This document shows positions 15,798 to 22,866 of a stretch of DNA of 22,866 nucleotides, piece by piece. Position 1 is the stretch's first letter, and every line of letters begins with the position of its first letter. The translations under genes were made by a program, and so were the position numbers. This DNA is from JBJHAX01 sp050480705 (GTDB taxonomy: Bacteria > Actinomycetota > Nitriliruptoria > Nitriliruptorales > Nitriliruptoraceae), in the NCBI GenBank assembly GCA_050480705.1, contig JBJHAX010000033.1, forward strand, positions 1 through 22,866. Direction: 5' to 3'. Under the pieces are notes generated by a model. It searched no databases. It was not told where the DNA came from and saw nothing but the letters and a program-made list of their open reading frames with translations.

Positions 15798-16144
15798 GCC
15801 AAGCACAACGTGGCGTACGGGATCGCTTCGAGACGCTCCATCTCGATCGGTTCGTCGCACCGCTCGCAGCGACCGTAGGTTCCGGCATCGATACGGCGGA
15901 CCGCGTCGTCGATCTGTTCGAGCAGCCCGCGGGCGTGGTTCGACAGCGACTGTGCCGTCTCACGTTCGAAGCTGGCCGAACCGCTGTCGGCCGGGTCGTC
16001 GTCGAACCCGGCGTCGCGCCAGTTCTTGACGTCGGCCTCGGCATCGAGCTCCGCGACCTGCTCGAGCAGCTGTTCGCGCTCCTCGAGCAACGAGGAGCGG
16101 ATCGCCCGCATCTGGGTCTTGGTGGGAGTCTTCCGGGGAGGCAT
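15767..16144 (-). CDS. DksA/TraR-family zinc-finger protein
   Basis: Small protein (125 residues) of the DksA/TraR family. Members bind RNA polymerase through the secondary channel, although many short actinobacterial relatives are uncharacterised. The N-terminal half is charged and helical (LLEEREQLLEQVAELDAE). The C-terminal zinc finger has cysteines at 93, 96, 114 and 117 (CERC...CLAC), with GTYGRCERCDEPIEMERL typical of the family. The start is ATG 16144 because upstream sequence lacks similarity; there is no obvious Shine-Dalgarno, so it may be leaderless or weakly initiated. It leads the dksA-lspA-rluD group and is divergent from ileS. It lacks the long coiled coil of E. coli DksA (151 residues), so a ppGpp-linked function is unproven. 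Confidence 0.9.
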   Translation of the reverse strand: MPPRKTPTKTQMRAIRSSLLEEREQLLEQVAELDAEADVKNWRDAGFDDDPADSGSASFERETAQSLSNHARGLLEQIDDAVRRIDAGTYGRCERCDEPIEMERLEAIPYATLCLACKRRDETGR

Positions 16145-16195
16145 GGCGGCGAAAGGTAGCAGACCGGATGCGCGAACATCACGACACCTGCCGGG

Positions 16196-16224
16196 TCCAC
16201 ACGCGGCACGGCCCGGCGTAGACT
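16196..16224 (+). promoter_or_regulatory. Candidate ileS promoter
   Basis: TCCACA (16196-16201) and TAGACT (16219-16224) are each 4/6 matches to -35 and -10 boxes with a 17-base spacer, in the 170-base divergent gap between the dksA-family gene and ileS. The perfect palindrome at 16225-16242 follows at once. I searched for a T-box, common ahead of actinobacterial ileS genes, and found no T-box core sequence. Confidence 0.35.
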
Positions 16225-16242
16225 CACGCCGCATGCGGCGTG
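16225..16242. promoter_or_regulatory. 18-bp perfect palindrome ahead of ileS
   Basis: CACGCCGCATGCGGCGTG is fully symmetric with no spacer, directly after the candidate -10 box of ileS and about 80 bases from the dksA-family start on the other strand. Being symmetric without a loop, it looks like a protein-binding site rather than an RNA hairpin. Further inverted repeats follow (GGCCC/GGGCC at 16271-16283, and GCGTGG at about 16239 with CCACGC at about 16265), so a structured leader is also possible. Confidence 0.4.
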
Positions 16243-16314
16243 GCCCTGCGAGCGTACGCATGCTCCACGCGGCCCGTCGGGCCACCCGACCCCACGACCA
16301 GGACGACGCCGACC

Positions 16315-19300
16315 GTGTCACGCGCCGAGACGCAACCGACCCCCTCACCCTGGCAGGTGCCACCGCAGCGGCCGGACCTTCCCGCGATCGAGGAAGAGAT
16401 CCTCGACAGGTGGCGGCGCGACGACGTCTTCGCCGCCAGCGTCCGTCAGCGCGCCGACGCGCCCGTCTGGAGCTTCTACGAAGGACCGCCGACGGCCAAC
16501 GGCAAACCGGGCGCCCATCACGTCGAAGCGCGGGTCTTCAAGGACATCTTCCCGCGCTATCGGACGATGAAGGGCATGTCGGTCCACCGCAAGGCCGGGT
16601 GGGACTGCCACGGCCTGCCGGTGGAACTCGAGGTCGAGCGCGAACTCGGCCTCGACTCAAAGGCCGACATCGAGGCCTACGGCATCGAGGAATTCAACGC
16701 ACGCTGCCGCGAGTCGGTGCAGCGATACGTCGGTGCGTTCGAGGAGCTCACCGAACGAATCGGATTCTGGATCGACACCGACGATCCGTACCGCACCATG
16801 GACCCCGAGTACATCGACAGCCTGTGGTGGGCGTTGCAGCAGCTCTGGGAGCGTGACCTGATCTTCCGCGACTTCAGGGTCACGCCGTACTGCGCGCGCT
16901 GTGGCACCGGGCTGTCCGACGCCGAAGTGGCGCTCGGCTATCGGGACACGACCGACCCGTCGGTGTTCGTGCGCTTCCCGATCGTCGACGGTCCACTCGC
17001 CGAACGCGGCGCAGCGCTGGTGGTCTGGACGACGACACCGTGGACCTTGCCCTCCAACGTCGCCTGCGCCGTGGGTGCGGAACTCAGCTACGCCGTCGTG
17101 CGCACCTCCGCTTTTGGGCGCTCCGACGAGACTCTGGTCATCGCCGAGGATCTGGCCACCGGACTGCTCGGTGACGACGTCGACGTGGTCGACACGTTCA
17201 CCGGTGCCGATCTCGTTGGTTGGGGCTACACCCCGCCGTTCGATTTCGTGTCCGCCGACGCGTCACCTGCGCTGCACCGCGTCACCCAGGCCGACTTCGT
17301 CACCGTCGACGAAGGATCCGGCATCGTCCATCTCGCGCCGGCGTTCGGCGCCGACGACCAGGCGATCGGCCGGCGCGAAGGGCTACCCACGGTCAACCCC
17401 GTCGACGCAGAAGGCAGGTTCACCACCGGTCCGTGGCAGGGCGAATTCGTCAAGGACGCGGACCCGGGCATCGTGGAGGATCTTTCCTCCCGCGGCCTGC
17501 TGATCGTCGCACGCGACTACGAGCACACCTACCCGTTCTGCTGGCGATGCGACCGGCCCCTGATCTACTGGGCCAAACCCTCCTGGTACATCCGTACGAC
17601 CGCGGTCCGAGACCAGCTGCTCGAGAACAATGCCGGCATCGATTGGCACCCCGAGCACATCCGTGACGGCAGGTTCGGCAACTGGCTGGAGAACAACGTC
17701 GACTGGGCGCTGTCGCGCGACCGGTACTGGGGCACGCCGCTTCCCTTCTGGACGTGCGAGAGCTGCGATCACGTCGAGGTCGTCGGGTCACGCCGGGAGT
17801 TGTCGGAACGCAGCGGACAGGACCACCACGATCTCGACCCGCACCGCCCTTGGGTCGACGAGGTGTCCTGGCCCTGCCCGTCGTGCGAGGCCGGGACCTT
17901 GACACGTGTCGAGGACGTCGCTGACGCCTGGTTCGATTCAGGGGGCATGCCGTTCGCGCAGTGGGGCTACCCGCACCGTGGAACCGAGGAATTCGCGCGC
18001 CACTACCCCGCCGATTACATCTGCGAAGCGATCGACCAGACCCGCGGATGGTTCTACACGTTGCTCGCGGAGTCGACGCTGCTGTTCGGCGACAGTTCCT
18101 ACAAGACCTGCCTGTGCCTCGGCCACATCGTGGACGAGGACGGGCGCAAGATGTCGAAGTCGGCGGGCAACGTCCTCGACCCGTGGGAACTCATCGGCCG
18201 GCACGGCGCGGACGCACTGCGGTGGCTGATGTTCGCCGAGGGCAATCCGTGGGTCAGCCGGCGGGTCGGCCACCAGGTCGTCGACGACGTCGTGCGCCGA
18301 TTCCTGCTCACCCTGTGGAACACCCACGTCTTCCTGCTCACCTACGCGGCGATCGACGGTTTCGACCTGTCCAGCACGCCGCCGCCGGTGCCCGAGCGTC
18401 CCGTCGCTGACCGGTGGGTGCTCGCGGAACTCGCCGACGTGGTCGACACGGTCGACACCGCACTCGACGGCTACGACGTCTCGACGGCGACACGGCGGCT
18501 GGAGCGGTTCGTCGACGACCTGTCGAACTGGTACGTGCGTCGCAGCCGCCGCCGCTTCTGGAAGTCGGTCGAGGACGACCCGGACGACAAGCGCGCCGCG
18601 TACCACACCCTGCACACCTGCCTGACCACGCTCGCCGGCCTGCTCGCACCGTTCGTGCCGTTCGTCGCCGACCGGATCTGGCACGACCTGCTCGTCGTTC
18701 CCGGCGCACAGGTCCCCTCGTCGGTTCATCTGACGGATTTCCCCGCCGCTCCTGACACGTGGCGCGACGAGTCACTGCGAGCAGCGATGCGCACTGCGCG
18801 CCACGTCGTCGAACTCGGCCGCCAAGCACGAAACGACAGCGGGCTGCGCACACGCCAGCCGCTCGCACGGGCGCTGGTCAGCGTTCCCGGCGATGCACGC
18901 GACGGGCTGCTGCCGCTTCTCGACGAGATCGCGGACGAACTCAACGTGCGCGAGGTCGAGCTCACGGAGACCACCGGTGATCTCGTCGATCACCGCCTCA
19001 AGCCGATGTTCCGCGCGCTCGGCCCGGTGTTCGCCTCCGACGCCCCCGCGGTCGCCGCGGCGATCAGCGCCGTGGAGTCAGCCGACGCCGCAGGTATCGC
19101 TGCCCAGCTCGCAGACGTCGGTTCGGTACAGCTCGTCCTCGATGACGGCAGGACGGTGGCGGTGTCGGCCGACATGGTCGAGGTCGTGACCTCGCCGCGG
19201 ACAGGATGGGCCGTTGCGACGGACGGGACGACCTCGTTCGCTCTGGACACGACCGTCGACCGCGATCTCGAGCTCGAAGGCGCCGCACGCGAACTCGTCC

Positions 19301-19530
19301 GCGCGGTCAACGACCGCCGCAAGGAGGCGGGGCTCGCCCTCGATGCACGGATCGAGCTGACGCTCGCGTTCACGCCCGCTTCGCTCGGCGATGAACTGCG
19401 TGACGCTGGACAGCTCGATGTCGTCGCACGTGACGTGCTCGCCACGACGATCAAGGTCGCCGACAGCGCGGGGCCAGCGACGATCGCCCTCGGTGAGCTC
19501 GGTCACGCTGACGCGGAGATCGTGTCGTGA
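16315..19530 (+). CDS. ileS: Isoleucyl-tRNA synthetase, type 2 (eukaryote-like)
   Basis: Charges tRNA-Ile with isoleucine in the cytosol. The 1071-residue protein resembles the type-2 IleRS of Streptomyces-like actinobacteria: GPPTANGKPGAHH, KAGWDCHGLPVE, CP1 editing domain with TTTPWTLPSN at 239-248, ARDYEHTYPFCWRC, WALSRDRYWGTPLP, FDSGGMPFAQWGYP, EAIDQTRGWFYTL and KMSKS at 612-616. The usual HxGH signature is replaced by G66-A67-H68-H69. Two cysteine pairs (CESC and CPSC) lie in the catalytic insertion, and a long anticodon-binding and C-terminal region follows. The start is GTG 16315, with AGGA about 11 bases upstream; an in-frame GTG at 16240 is the alternative. The stop overlaps the next gene. 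Type 2 enzymes are known for low mupirocin sensitivity. Confidence 0.97.
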   Translation: MSRAETQPTPSPWQVPPQRPDLPAIEEEILDRWRRDDVFAASVRQRADAPVWSFYEGPPTANGKPGAHHVEARVFKDIFPRYRTMKGMSVHRKAGWDCHGLPVELEVERELGLDSKADIEAYGIEEFNARCRESVQRYVGAFEELTERIGFWIDTDDPYRTMDPEYIDSLWWALQQLWERDLIFRDFRVTPYCARCGTGLSDAEVALGYRDTTDPSVFVRFPIVDGPLAERGAALVVWTTTPWTLPSNVACAVGAELSYAVVRTSAFGRSDETLVIAEDLATGLLGDDVDVVDTFTGADLVGWGYTPPFDFVSADASPALHRVTQADFVTVDEGSGIVHLAPAFGADDQAIGRREGLPTVNPVDAEGRFTTGPWQGEFVKDADPGIVEDLSSRGLLIVARDYEHTYPFCWRCDRPLIYWAKPSWYIRTTAVRDQLLENNAGIDWHPEHIRDGRFGNWLENNVDWALSRDRYWGTPLPFWTCESCDHVEVVGSRRELSERSGQDHHDLDPHRPWVDEVSWPCPSCEAGTLTRVEDVADAWFDSGGMPFAQWGYPHRGTEEFARHYPADYICEAIDQTRGWFYTLLAESTLLFGDSSYKTCLCLGHIVDEDGRKMSKSAGNVLDPWELIGRHGADALRWLMFAEGNPWVSRRVGHQVVDDVVRRFLLTLWNTHVFLLTYAAIDGFDLSSTPPPVPERPVADRWVLAELADVVDTVDTALDGYDVSTATRRLERFVDDLSNWYVRRSRRRFWKSVEDDPDDKRAAYHTLHTCLTTLAGLLAPFVPFVADRIWHDLLVVPGAQVPSSVHLTDFPAAPDTWRDESLRAAMRTARHVVELGRQARNDSGLRTRQPLARALVSVPGDARDGLLPLLDEIADELNVREVELTETTGDLVDHRLKPMFRALGPVFASDAPAVAAAISAVESADAAGIAAQLADVGSVQLVLDDGRTVAVSADMVEVVTSPRTGWAVATDGTTSFALDTTVDRDLELEGAARELVRAVNDRRKEAGLALDARIELTLAFTPASLGDELRDAGQLDVVARDVLATTIKVADSAGPATIALGELGHADAEIVS

Positions 19531-20183
19531 TGCGCCGACTGGTCCGCCTGCTGGTCAGCGCAACGGCGCTCGCCGGCCTGATCGGCGTGATGCGCCAGTG
19601 GCGTGAATCGGTCGACGTTGCACGCGGCCGTCTACCACGCGCGTCCGCCGCTGCGCAGCTTCCGGCAGGTGCCGCCTACGGGCCTCTGGCCGCTCGTTTG
19701 GCAGCGTGGGTGCCTCAACGGCCCACCTCGGCGCTCGGACAAGCGCTCGTACGTCTGTGGGCAGCTCCGCTGACCGGCCTCGGATTCATCGTTGCGGCGG
19801 CCGCGGGAGCACCACCGGTGTGGCGCCCCGAGCACGGCTGCTTCCTCGCCGAGCGCGCCCGCGGACTCTCCGGCATCGCCCTGCGACTGGTGGGCGCACA
19901 GGCGAACACGATCGGTCAGGTCGTCATCTCGACCCGCCCCGACACCTCGGCGGCCCTGCTCGCGCACGAGGTGGTGCATGTCCGCCAGGTTGAGCGGCTC
20001 GGATTGTTGTTCGTACCGCTGTACGCGTTCCTTGCGGCACGCTACGGCTACAGGGACCACCCGTTGGAACGTGCGGCACGTCTGGGTGCGCTTCGTGCGG
20101 TCGGGACCTCAGGTGCGACGACACCGGGCACGCACTCGCCCACTGCCGATGACGCTCAAGACGGTTCGTCGACGTCGGGATAG
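19527..20183 (+). CDS. Uncharacterised HExxH-motif protein, possible membrane-bound metalloprotease
   Basis: I do not recognise this 218-residue protein as a named family. It has a hydrophobic N-terminal segment (about residues 5-22), a second at about 80-93, and AHEVVHVRQ with the zinc-protease-like HEVVH at 147-151 followed by Q154. A hydrophobic stretch (LGLLFVPLYAFLAA) and a YRDHPLERAA motif come next; the arrangement of HExxH, an aromatic/hydrophobic segment and (N/H)P-x-E-R-x-A recalls small gluzincin-like proteins. The C-terminal 35 residues look disordered. The start GTGATG overlaps the ileS stop (ATG 19530 is the alternative), so translation is coupled to ileS. Its 3' end overlaps the convergent divIVA end by 28 bases. 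A third zinc ligand is not obvious; E176 in the PLER motif is a candidate. Confidence 0.75.
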   Translation: MMRRLVRLLVSATALAGLIGVMRQWRESVDVARGRLPRASAAAQLPAGAAYGPLAARLAAWVPQRPTSALGQALVRLWAAPLTGLGFIVAAAAGAPPVWRPEHGCFLAERARGLSGIALRLVGAQANTIGQVVISTRPDTSAALLAHEVVHVRQVERLGLLFVPLYAFLAARYGYRDHPLERAARLGALRAVGTSGATTPGTHSPTADDAQDGSSTSG

Positions 20184-20989
20184 ACCCGCACCTGCAGATG
20201 GCCGGCGTCGTGAATCTCAGGTTCGACGTCGCGTTCCGACCGGTCCGGCGGTGCCTCGCGTGAAGACGCGTTGCCGGGATCGATCGCCGCTTCGATCGCG
20301 GACAGGTGTTCGGCCACCTCGTCGAGACGCCCGGACTGGTCGTCGACGTGCGAACGCAGGGTCTGGTGCATCGTGGCGGCCACACGACGCAACGCGTCGA
20401 ATTCCTCGTGCAGGCGCTGACGCTCGCGCTGCAGCTCAGCACGTTCAACGTCGACGGATGCCCATGCTTCACCGATGCGTTGCTCGGCGTCCTGGCGCAG
20501 CTCGTCCATCCGGCGTTCCAGATCGGCGTGGACCTCGCCGAGCCGCCGATCGAGTTCGGGTTCGGTGTCGGCGGCCCGCGCCTCGGCCGCTTCGACGCGC
20601 GCCTGGGCTTCCACCAGGCGACGATCGGCCTCCTCGCGCACACCGGCGAGCTGTTCCTCGAGGCGTCGCGCGAAGGCCACTTCGTCGGTTTCGACCCGAT
20701 TGCGCAGCTGCTCGACCTCGACGCGCAGCGCTTCGGCGTCCGACCGTGCCGTCTCGGCAGCCTGCTGTGCCTGGGCGATGCCCGCACGCAGCTGCTCGAT
20801 GGTGGCCTGAGCGTCGGTGAGCCGTTCGTCACGTTCGTGCAGGCGTGTGCGCAGGTCACCGAGTTCGCGCTCGGTGCGATGAATCTGTGCGGCGACACGA
20901 TCGAGGAGATCATCCACCTCGTCGGTGTCGTACCCGCGCAACGACGTGCTCAGTTCGAGCTCGTCGATGTCCTTTGCGGAGAGCGGCAT
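20156..20989 (-). CDS. divIVA: DivIVA/Wag31-family cell-division and polar-growth protein
   Basis: Coiled-coil scaffold that binds curved membrane and marks poles and septa; in actinobacteria it directs polar growth. The N-terminal membrane-binding domain contains the diagnostic LRGYDTDEVDDLLDRVA (about residues 17-33). The next roughly 190 residues are a nearly uninterrupted coiled coil rich in E, A, R, L and Q. The C-terminal tail is polar and ends RVYPDVDEPS. Length is 277 residues. The ATG has AGGA about 8 bases upstream. It is the last gene of the pgeF-yggS-sepF-yggT-divIVA string, 25 bases after yggT, and its 3' end overlaps a convergent gene. The family assignment rests on the N-terminal motif and this context. 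Confidence 0.92.
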   Translation of the reverse strand: MPLSAKDIDELELSTSLRGYDTDEVDDLLDRVAAQIHRTERELGDLRTRLHERDERLTDAQATIEQLRAGIAQAQQAAETARSDAEALRVEVEQLRNRVETDEVAFARRLEEQLAGVREEADRRLVEAQARVEAAEARAADTEPELDRRLGEVHADLERRMDELRQDAEQRIGEAWASVDVERAELQRERQRLHEEFDALRRVAATMHQTLRSHVDDQSGRLDEVAEHLSAIEAAIDPGNASSREAPPDRSERDVEPEIHDAGHLQVRVYPDVDEPS

Positions 20990-21014
20990 GATCGTCCTGG
21001 CCTCGCGTCGAAGC

Positions 21015-21281
21015 CTACAACCCGAGGGGGCAGACGATCCGTTGCAGCACGATGACGCCGAAGAACAGCACGAGGATCGACAGGTCCAGCCCGACCCCTC
21101 CGAGTCGCAGCGGCGGGATCACCCGCCGAAGAGGCGTGGCGGCGGGTTCGACGATGCGACGGACCCCACGCACGAACGGCAGCAGCGGTTCGGGCGGGCG
21201 CGGAACCCAGGAGAAGATGACGTGCAGCAACAAAATGAACCAGTAGACCTGCAGAAGGAGACAGACGACGCCTCCGGTCAC
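21015..21281 (-). CDS. yggT: YggT-family membrane protein
   Basis: Small membrane protein of 88 residues with two hydrophobic segments (VVCLLLQVYWFILLLHVIFSWV and LDLSILVLFFGVIVLQRIV) flanking the signature RIVEPAATPLRRVIPP. YggT/YlmG proteins sit in division clusters of Gram-positive bacteria and cyanobacteria and are linked to chromosome or organelle nucleoid distribution; the biochemical function is not known. The GTG start overlaps the sepF stop by 4 bases, so the two are coupled. Confidence 0.93.
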   Translation of the reverse strand: MTGGVVCLLLQVYWFILLLHVIFSWVPRPPEPLLPFVRGVRRIVEPAATPLRRVIPPLRLGGVGLDLSILVLFFGVIVLQRIVCPLGL

Positions 21282-21841
21282 GCCTCGCTCTCCGAGGCCA
21301 GCCGATAGCCGAGCCCTTCAAGACGGTCGCGCTCCTCGGCCGGCAGCTCCATGCCCTCAGGCACCAGGAGGAATGCCCGCTCGGCGACTTTCGCCAGCCG
21401 ACCGCGCGAGATGTAGGTCAGCCCGGAGACGAAATCGAGAACCCGACGGCCGATCGCAGCTTCGGCTTTCGCCACATCGAACAGCACCGGCTGGCCGGTC
21501 CGATAACGGGCGCCGACCGCTTCGACGTCATCGAAAACGAGGATTTCGACGACCGGGGTGCGCAGCGGCGCGGTCGCCGGCGCCGGCGTCGGACCCGGGC
21601 GCACGATCTGCACGTCACCGGTCGGCAGGGACCGGACGTTTCCGGCCACCTGGTCGTCATGGTCACGCACCGGGGTCTCCTCCACATCGCCGGACTCGAA
21701 GGACGCTCGCCGACGCACCTGGCGTCCCTGACGGCGCCCAGGTTCCGTGGGTTCATCGACGCTGAAGTCGTCGTAGCCGAGATCTGGTTCGTCCTTCAGC
21801 CCGAGATAGACGAGCGTCTTGTGCAGCACGCCTCCGCTCAT
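21278..21841 (-). CDS. sepF: Cell division protein SepF
   Basis: Membrane-binding protein that tethers FtsZ to the membrane at the septum. The 187-residue protein has the usual layout: an N-terminal helix (VLHKTLVYLGL), an acidic/basic low-complexity linker to about residue 95, and a C-terminal globular SepF domain (VEILVFDDVEAVGARYRTGQPVLFDV, then RRVLDFVSGLTYISRGRLAKVAERAFLLVPEG). The final extension PAEERDRLEGLGYRLASESEA is longer than in B. subtilis SepF. The ATG overlaps the yggS stop (ATGA) with AAAGGA upstream. Position between yggS and yggT matches the conserved order. Confidence 0.96.
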   Translation of the reverse strand: MSGGVLHKTLVYLGLKDEPDLGYDDFSVDEPTEPGRRQGRQVRRRASFESGDVEETPVRDHDDQVAGNVRSLPTGDVQIVRPGPTPAPATAPLRTPVVEILVFDDVEAVGARYRTGQPVLFDVAKAEAAIGRRVLDFVSGLTYISRGRLAKVAERAFLLVPEGMELPAEERDRLEGLGYRLASESEA

Positions 21842-22575
21842 CCTGTGTCCTTTGTCGTGCCTGCGGGTCGGGTCGCGCGTGGTCCGAACAATGCCGTGCC
21901 GACACGCACCATCGTGGCGCCGTTCTCGACAGCGAGCTCGAGGTCGGCCGACATGCCCATCGAAAGGTGTCGTACATCAGGGTGTTCCGAGACCAGTTCG
22001 TCGCGCAGCTGTCGCAGCGTCGCGAAGTACGCAGCCGTGACGTCATCGGCGCCGGGCGGCGCCAACGGTGGCATGGTCATCAGACCCTCCACCCGCAGGT
22101 TGGGTTGAGCGTGAGCGTAGGCGACGAGTTCGTGTACGCGATGAACCGGACACCCTCCCTTGGCCGGGTCGTCGCCGACGTTGACCTGGACCAGGATCGG
22201 CTGGCGCACACCGCTGTCGCCTGCTCTGCGCGCCACAGCATCGACGAGCGCCTGCCGATCGATGCTGTGGACGAGTGTCGCGCCGTCGGTCACCTCCCGG
22301 ACCTTGTTGCGCTGCAGGCGGCCGATGAAATGCCACCGAGCAGGGACCTCGCGTCGTTTGACGACGAGTTCCTGCACGCGGTTCTCGCCGAGGTCGGTCA
22401 CGCCCGCGTCAACGGCGTGTCGTGCGACGGCAGTCGGGTGCGTCTTGGTCACACCGATGAGCAGGACGTCGTCCGGTTCGCGGCCGACACTGCGGGCCGC
22501 ACGCTCGATGCGCCGTCGTACCTCGTGCAGGCGCGTGGCGAAGGCGGCCTGCCACGCTTCATCGAGGGCCATCAT
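21838..22575 (-). CDS. yggS: YggS-family PLP-binding protein (pyridoxal phosphate homeostasis)
   Basis: Binds pyridoxal 5'-phosphate in a single TIM-barrel domain and influences PLP and amino-acid balance; no catalytic activity is established for the family. The 245-residue protein (E. coli YggS 234) has the PLP lysine K44 in LIGVTKTHP, then DLGENRVQEL, WHFIGRLQRNKV, HSIDRQ, VNVGDDPAKGG, GLMTMPPL and the C-terminal phosphate-binding LSMGMSADLELAVENGATMVRVGTALFG. The ATG at 22575 overlaps the pgeF stop; a second in-frame ATG follows at once. AAGG lies about 5 bases upstream. In this genome neighbourhood it belongs to the ftsZ-downstream division operon. Confidence 0.96.
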   Translation of the reverse strand: MMALDEAWQAAFATRLHEVRRRIERAARSVGREPDDVLLIGVTKTHPTAVARHAVDAGVTDLGENRVQELVVKRREVPARWHFIGRLQRNKVREVTDGATLVHSIDRQALVDAVARRAGDSGVRQPILVQVNVGDDPAKGGCPVHRVHELVAYAHAQPNLRVEGLMTMPPLAPPGADDVTAAYFATLRQLRDELVSEHPDVRHLSMGMSADLELAVENGATMVRVGTALFGPRATRPAGTTKDTG

Positions 22576-22866
22576 GCGCCTTGCTGCAACACGACGACTC
22601 CAGCGAAGCGTCCCGTCTCAGCGTCACGCCGATGGCTGAACCATCGCTGGTCGGGGTCGCAGTAGGTGCACGAGGCGCGGTCCACGAGCGTGCCGACCCC
22701 GCGTGCACGCACGCGGTTCGTGACCCCTGCGGCGATGTCGATCGAAGGCGTGCCCCACGTCGTGCGGCCGACGATCTCGGGGTGGTCGATCGCGACATCG
22801 CGCACGATCTCGGCGGGCAGCTCATAGCAGCACCCACGGATCGATGGGCCGATCGCGACAGCGACG
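22572..22866 (-). CDS. pgeF: PgeF/YfiH laccase-domain protein, C-terminal part (runs off the right edge)
   Basis: Only the last 97 residues are in the window; the gene continues beyond 22866. The segment shows VAIGPSIRGCCYEL, with the metal-ligand cysteine pair, then TPSIDIAAGVTNRVRARGV, CTYCDPDQRWFSHRRD and TGRFAGVVVL, which are diagnostic of the YfiH family. Members are reported as polyphenol oxidase or purine nucleoside phosphorylase/adenosine deaminase enzymes, and E. coli PgeF edits peptidoglycan precursors carrying the wrong first amino acid. The stop overlaps the yggS start (ATGA). In Gram-positive genomes this gene follows ftsZ, so ftsZ is expected just beyond the edge. Confidence 0.93.
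   Translation of the reverse strand, partial: VAVAIGPSIRGCCYELPAEIVRDVAIDHPEIVGRTTWGTPSIDIAAGVTNRVRARGVGTLVDRASCTYCDPDQRWFSHRRDAETGRFAGVVVLQQGA

Noticed and set aside
16200..16314. T-box riboswitch ahead of ileS
   Set aside because: The conserved T-box core was not found; the leader has inverted repeats but none matching the expected antiterminator or antisequestrator arrangement.
1..22866. CRISPR array, tRNA or rRNA gene, insertion sequence, phage or toxin-antitoxin system
   Set aside because: By eye there are no regularly spaced direct repeats, no transposase or integrase motifs and no RNA gene signatures; a tRNA or Rfam scan was not possible here.

Overview
The window is GC-rich and densely packed, with frequent GTG starts and many 4-base start/stop overlaps. 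It has an actinobacterial gene set: DivIVA/Wag31, SepF, YggT, a DnaE1-type polymerase with an intact-looking PHP domain, a type-2 IleRS, and a DksA/TraR zinc-finger protein next to lspA-rluD. It most likely comes from an actinomycetote chromosome. A deep-branching class such as Nitriliruptoria or Acidimicrobiia is possible, but the sequence alone does not settle this.

Left part (about 1-10400, all + strand) is a catabolic region: a lactate-permease-family transporter (lctP), a LacI-type regulator, a histidinol-dehydrogenase-family enzyme, an SDR oxidoreductase, an AtoE-type short-chain fatty acid transporter, acetoacetyl-CoA synthetase, and a fused beta-alpha acyl-CoA carboxyltransferase. lacI-hisD-SDR overlap and form a tight operon. 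The HisD-like gene is not in a histidine operon, and its coupling to an SDR resembles the HpsN plus dehydrogenase pairing of dihydroxypropanesulfonate catabolism; the true substrate is unknown. atoE, acsA and the carboxyltransferase suggest uptake of acetoacetate or short-chain acids, activation to the CoA thioester, and entry into acyl-CoA metabolism. Palindromes lie ahead of lacI and atoE, and a GC hairpin follows atoE.

Right part (about 10457 to the end) is housekeeping. On the - strand are dnaE, rluD, lspA and a dksA/traR gene. On the + strand are ileS and a translationally coupled HExxH protein of unknown function. Then, on the - strand, come divIVA, yggT, sepF, yggS and a partial pgeF. 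This is the region usually found after ftsZ in Gram-positive division clusters, followed by the lspA-rluD block. Here the ileS unit points against its neighbours.

The points most worth a second look are the HisD/SDR catabolic cluster of unknown substrate, the IleRS signature motif swapped from HxGH to GxHH (the form linked to strong mupirocin resistance), the 18-19 bp palindromes ahead of atoE and ileS, and the uncharacterised HExxH gene between ileS and divIVA. No tRNA, rRNA, CRISPR array, transposase or phage gene was seen.
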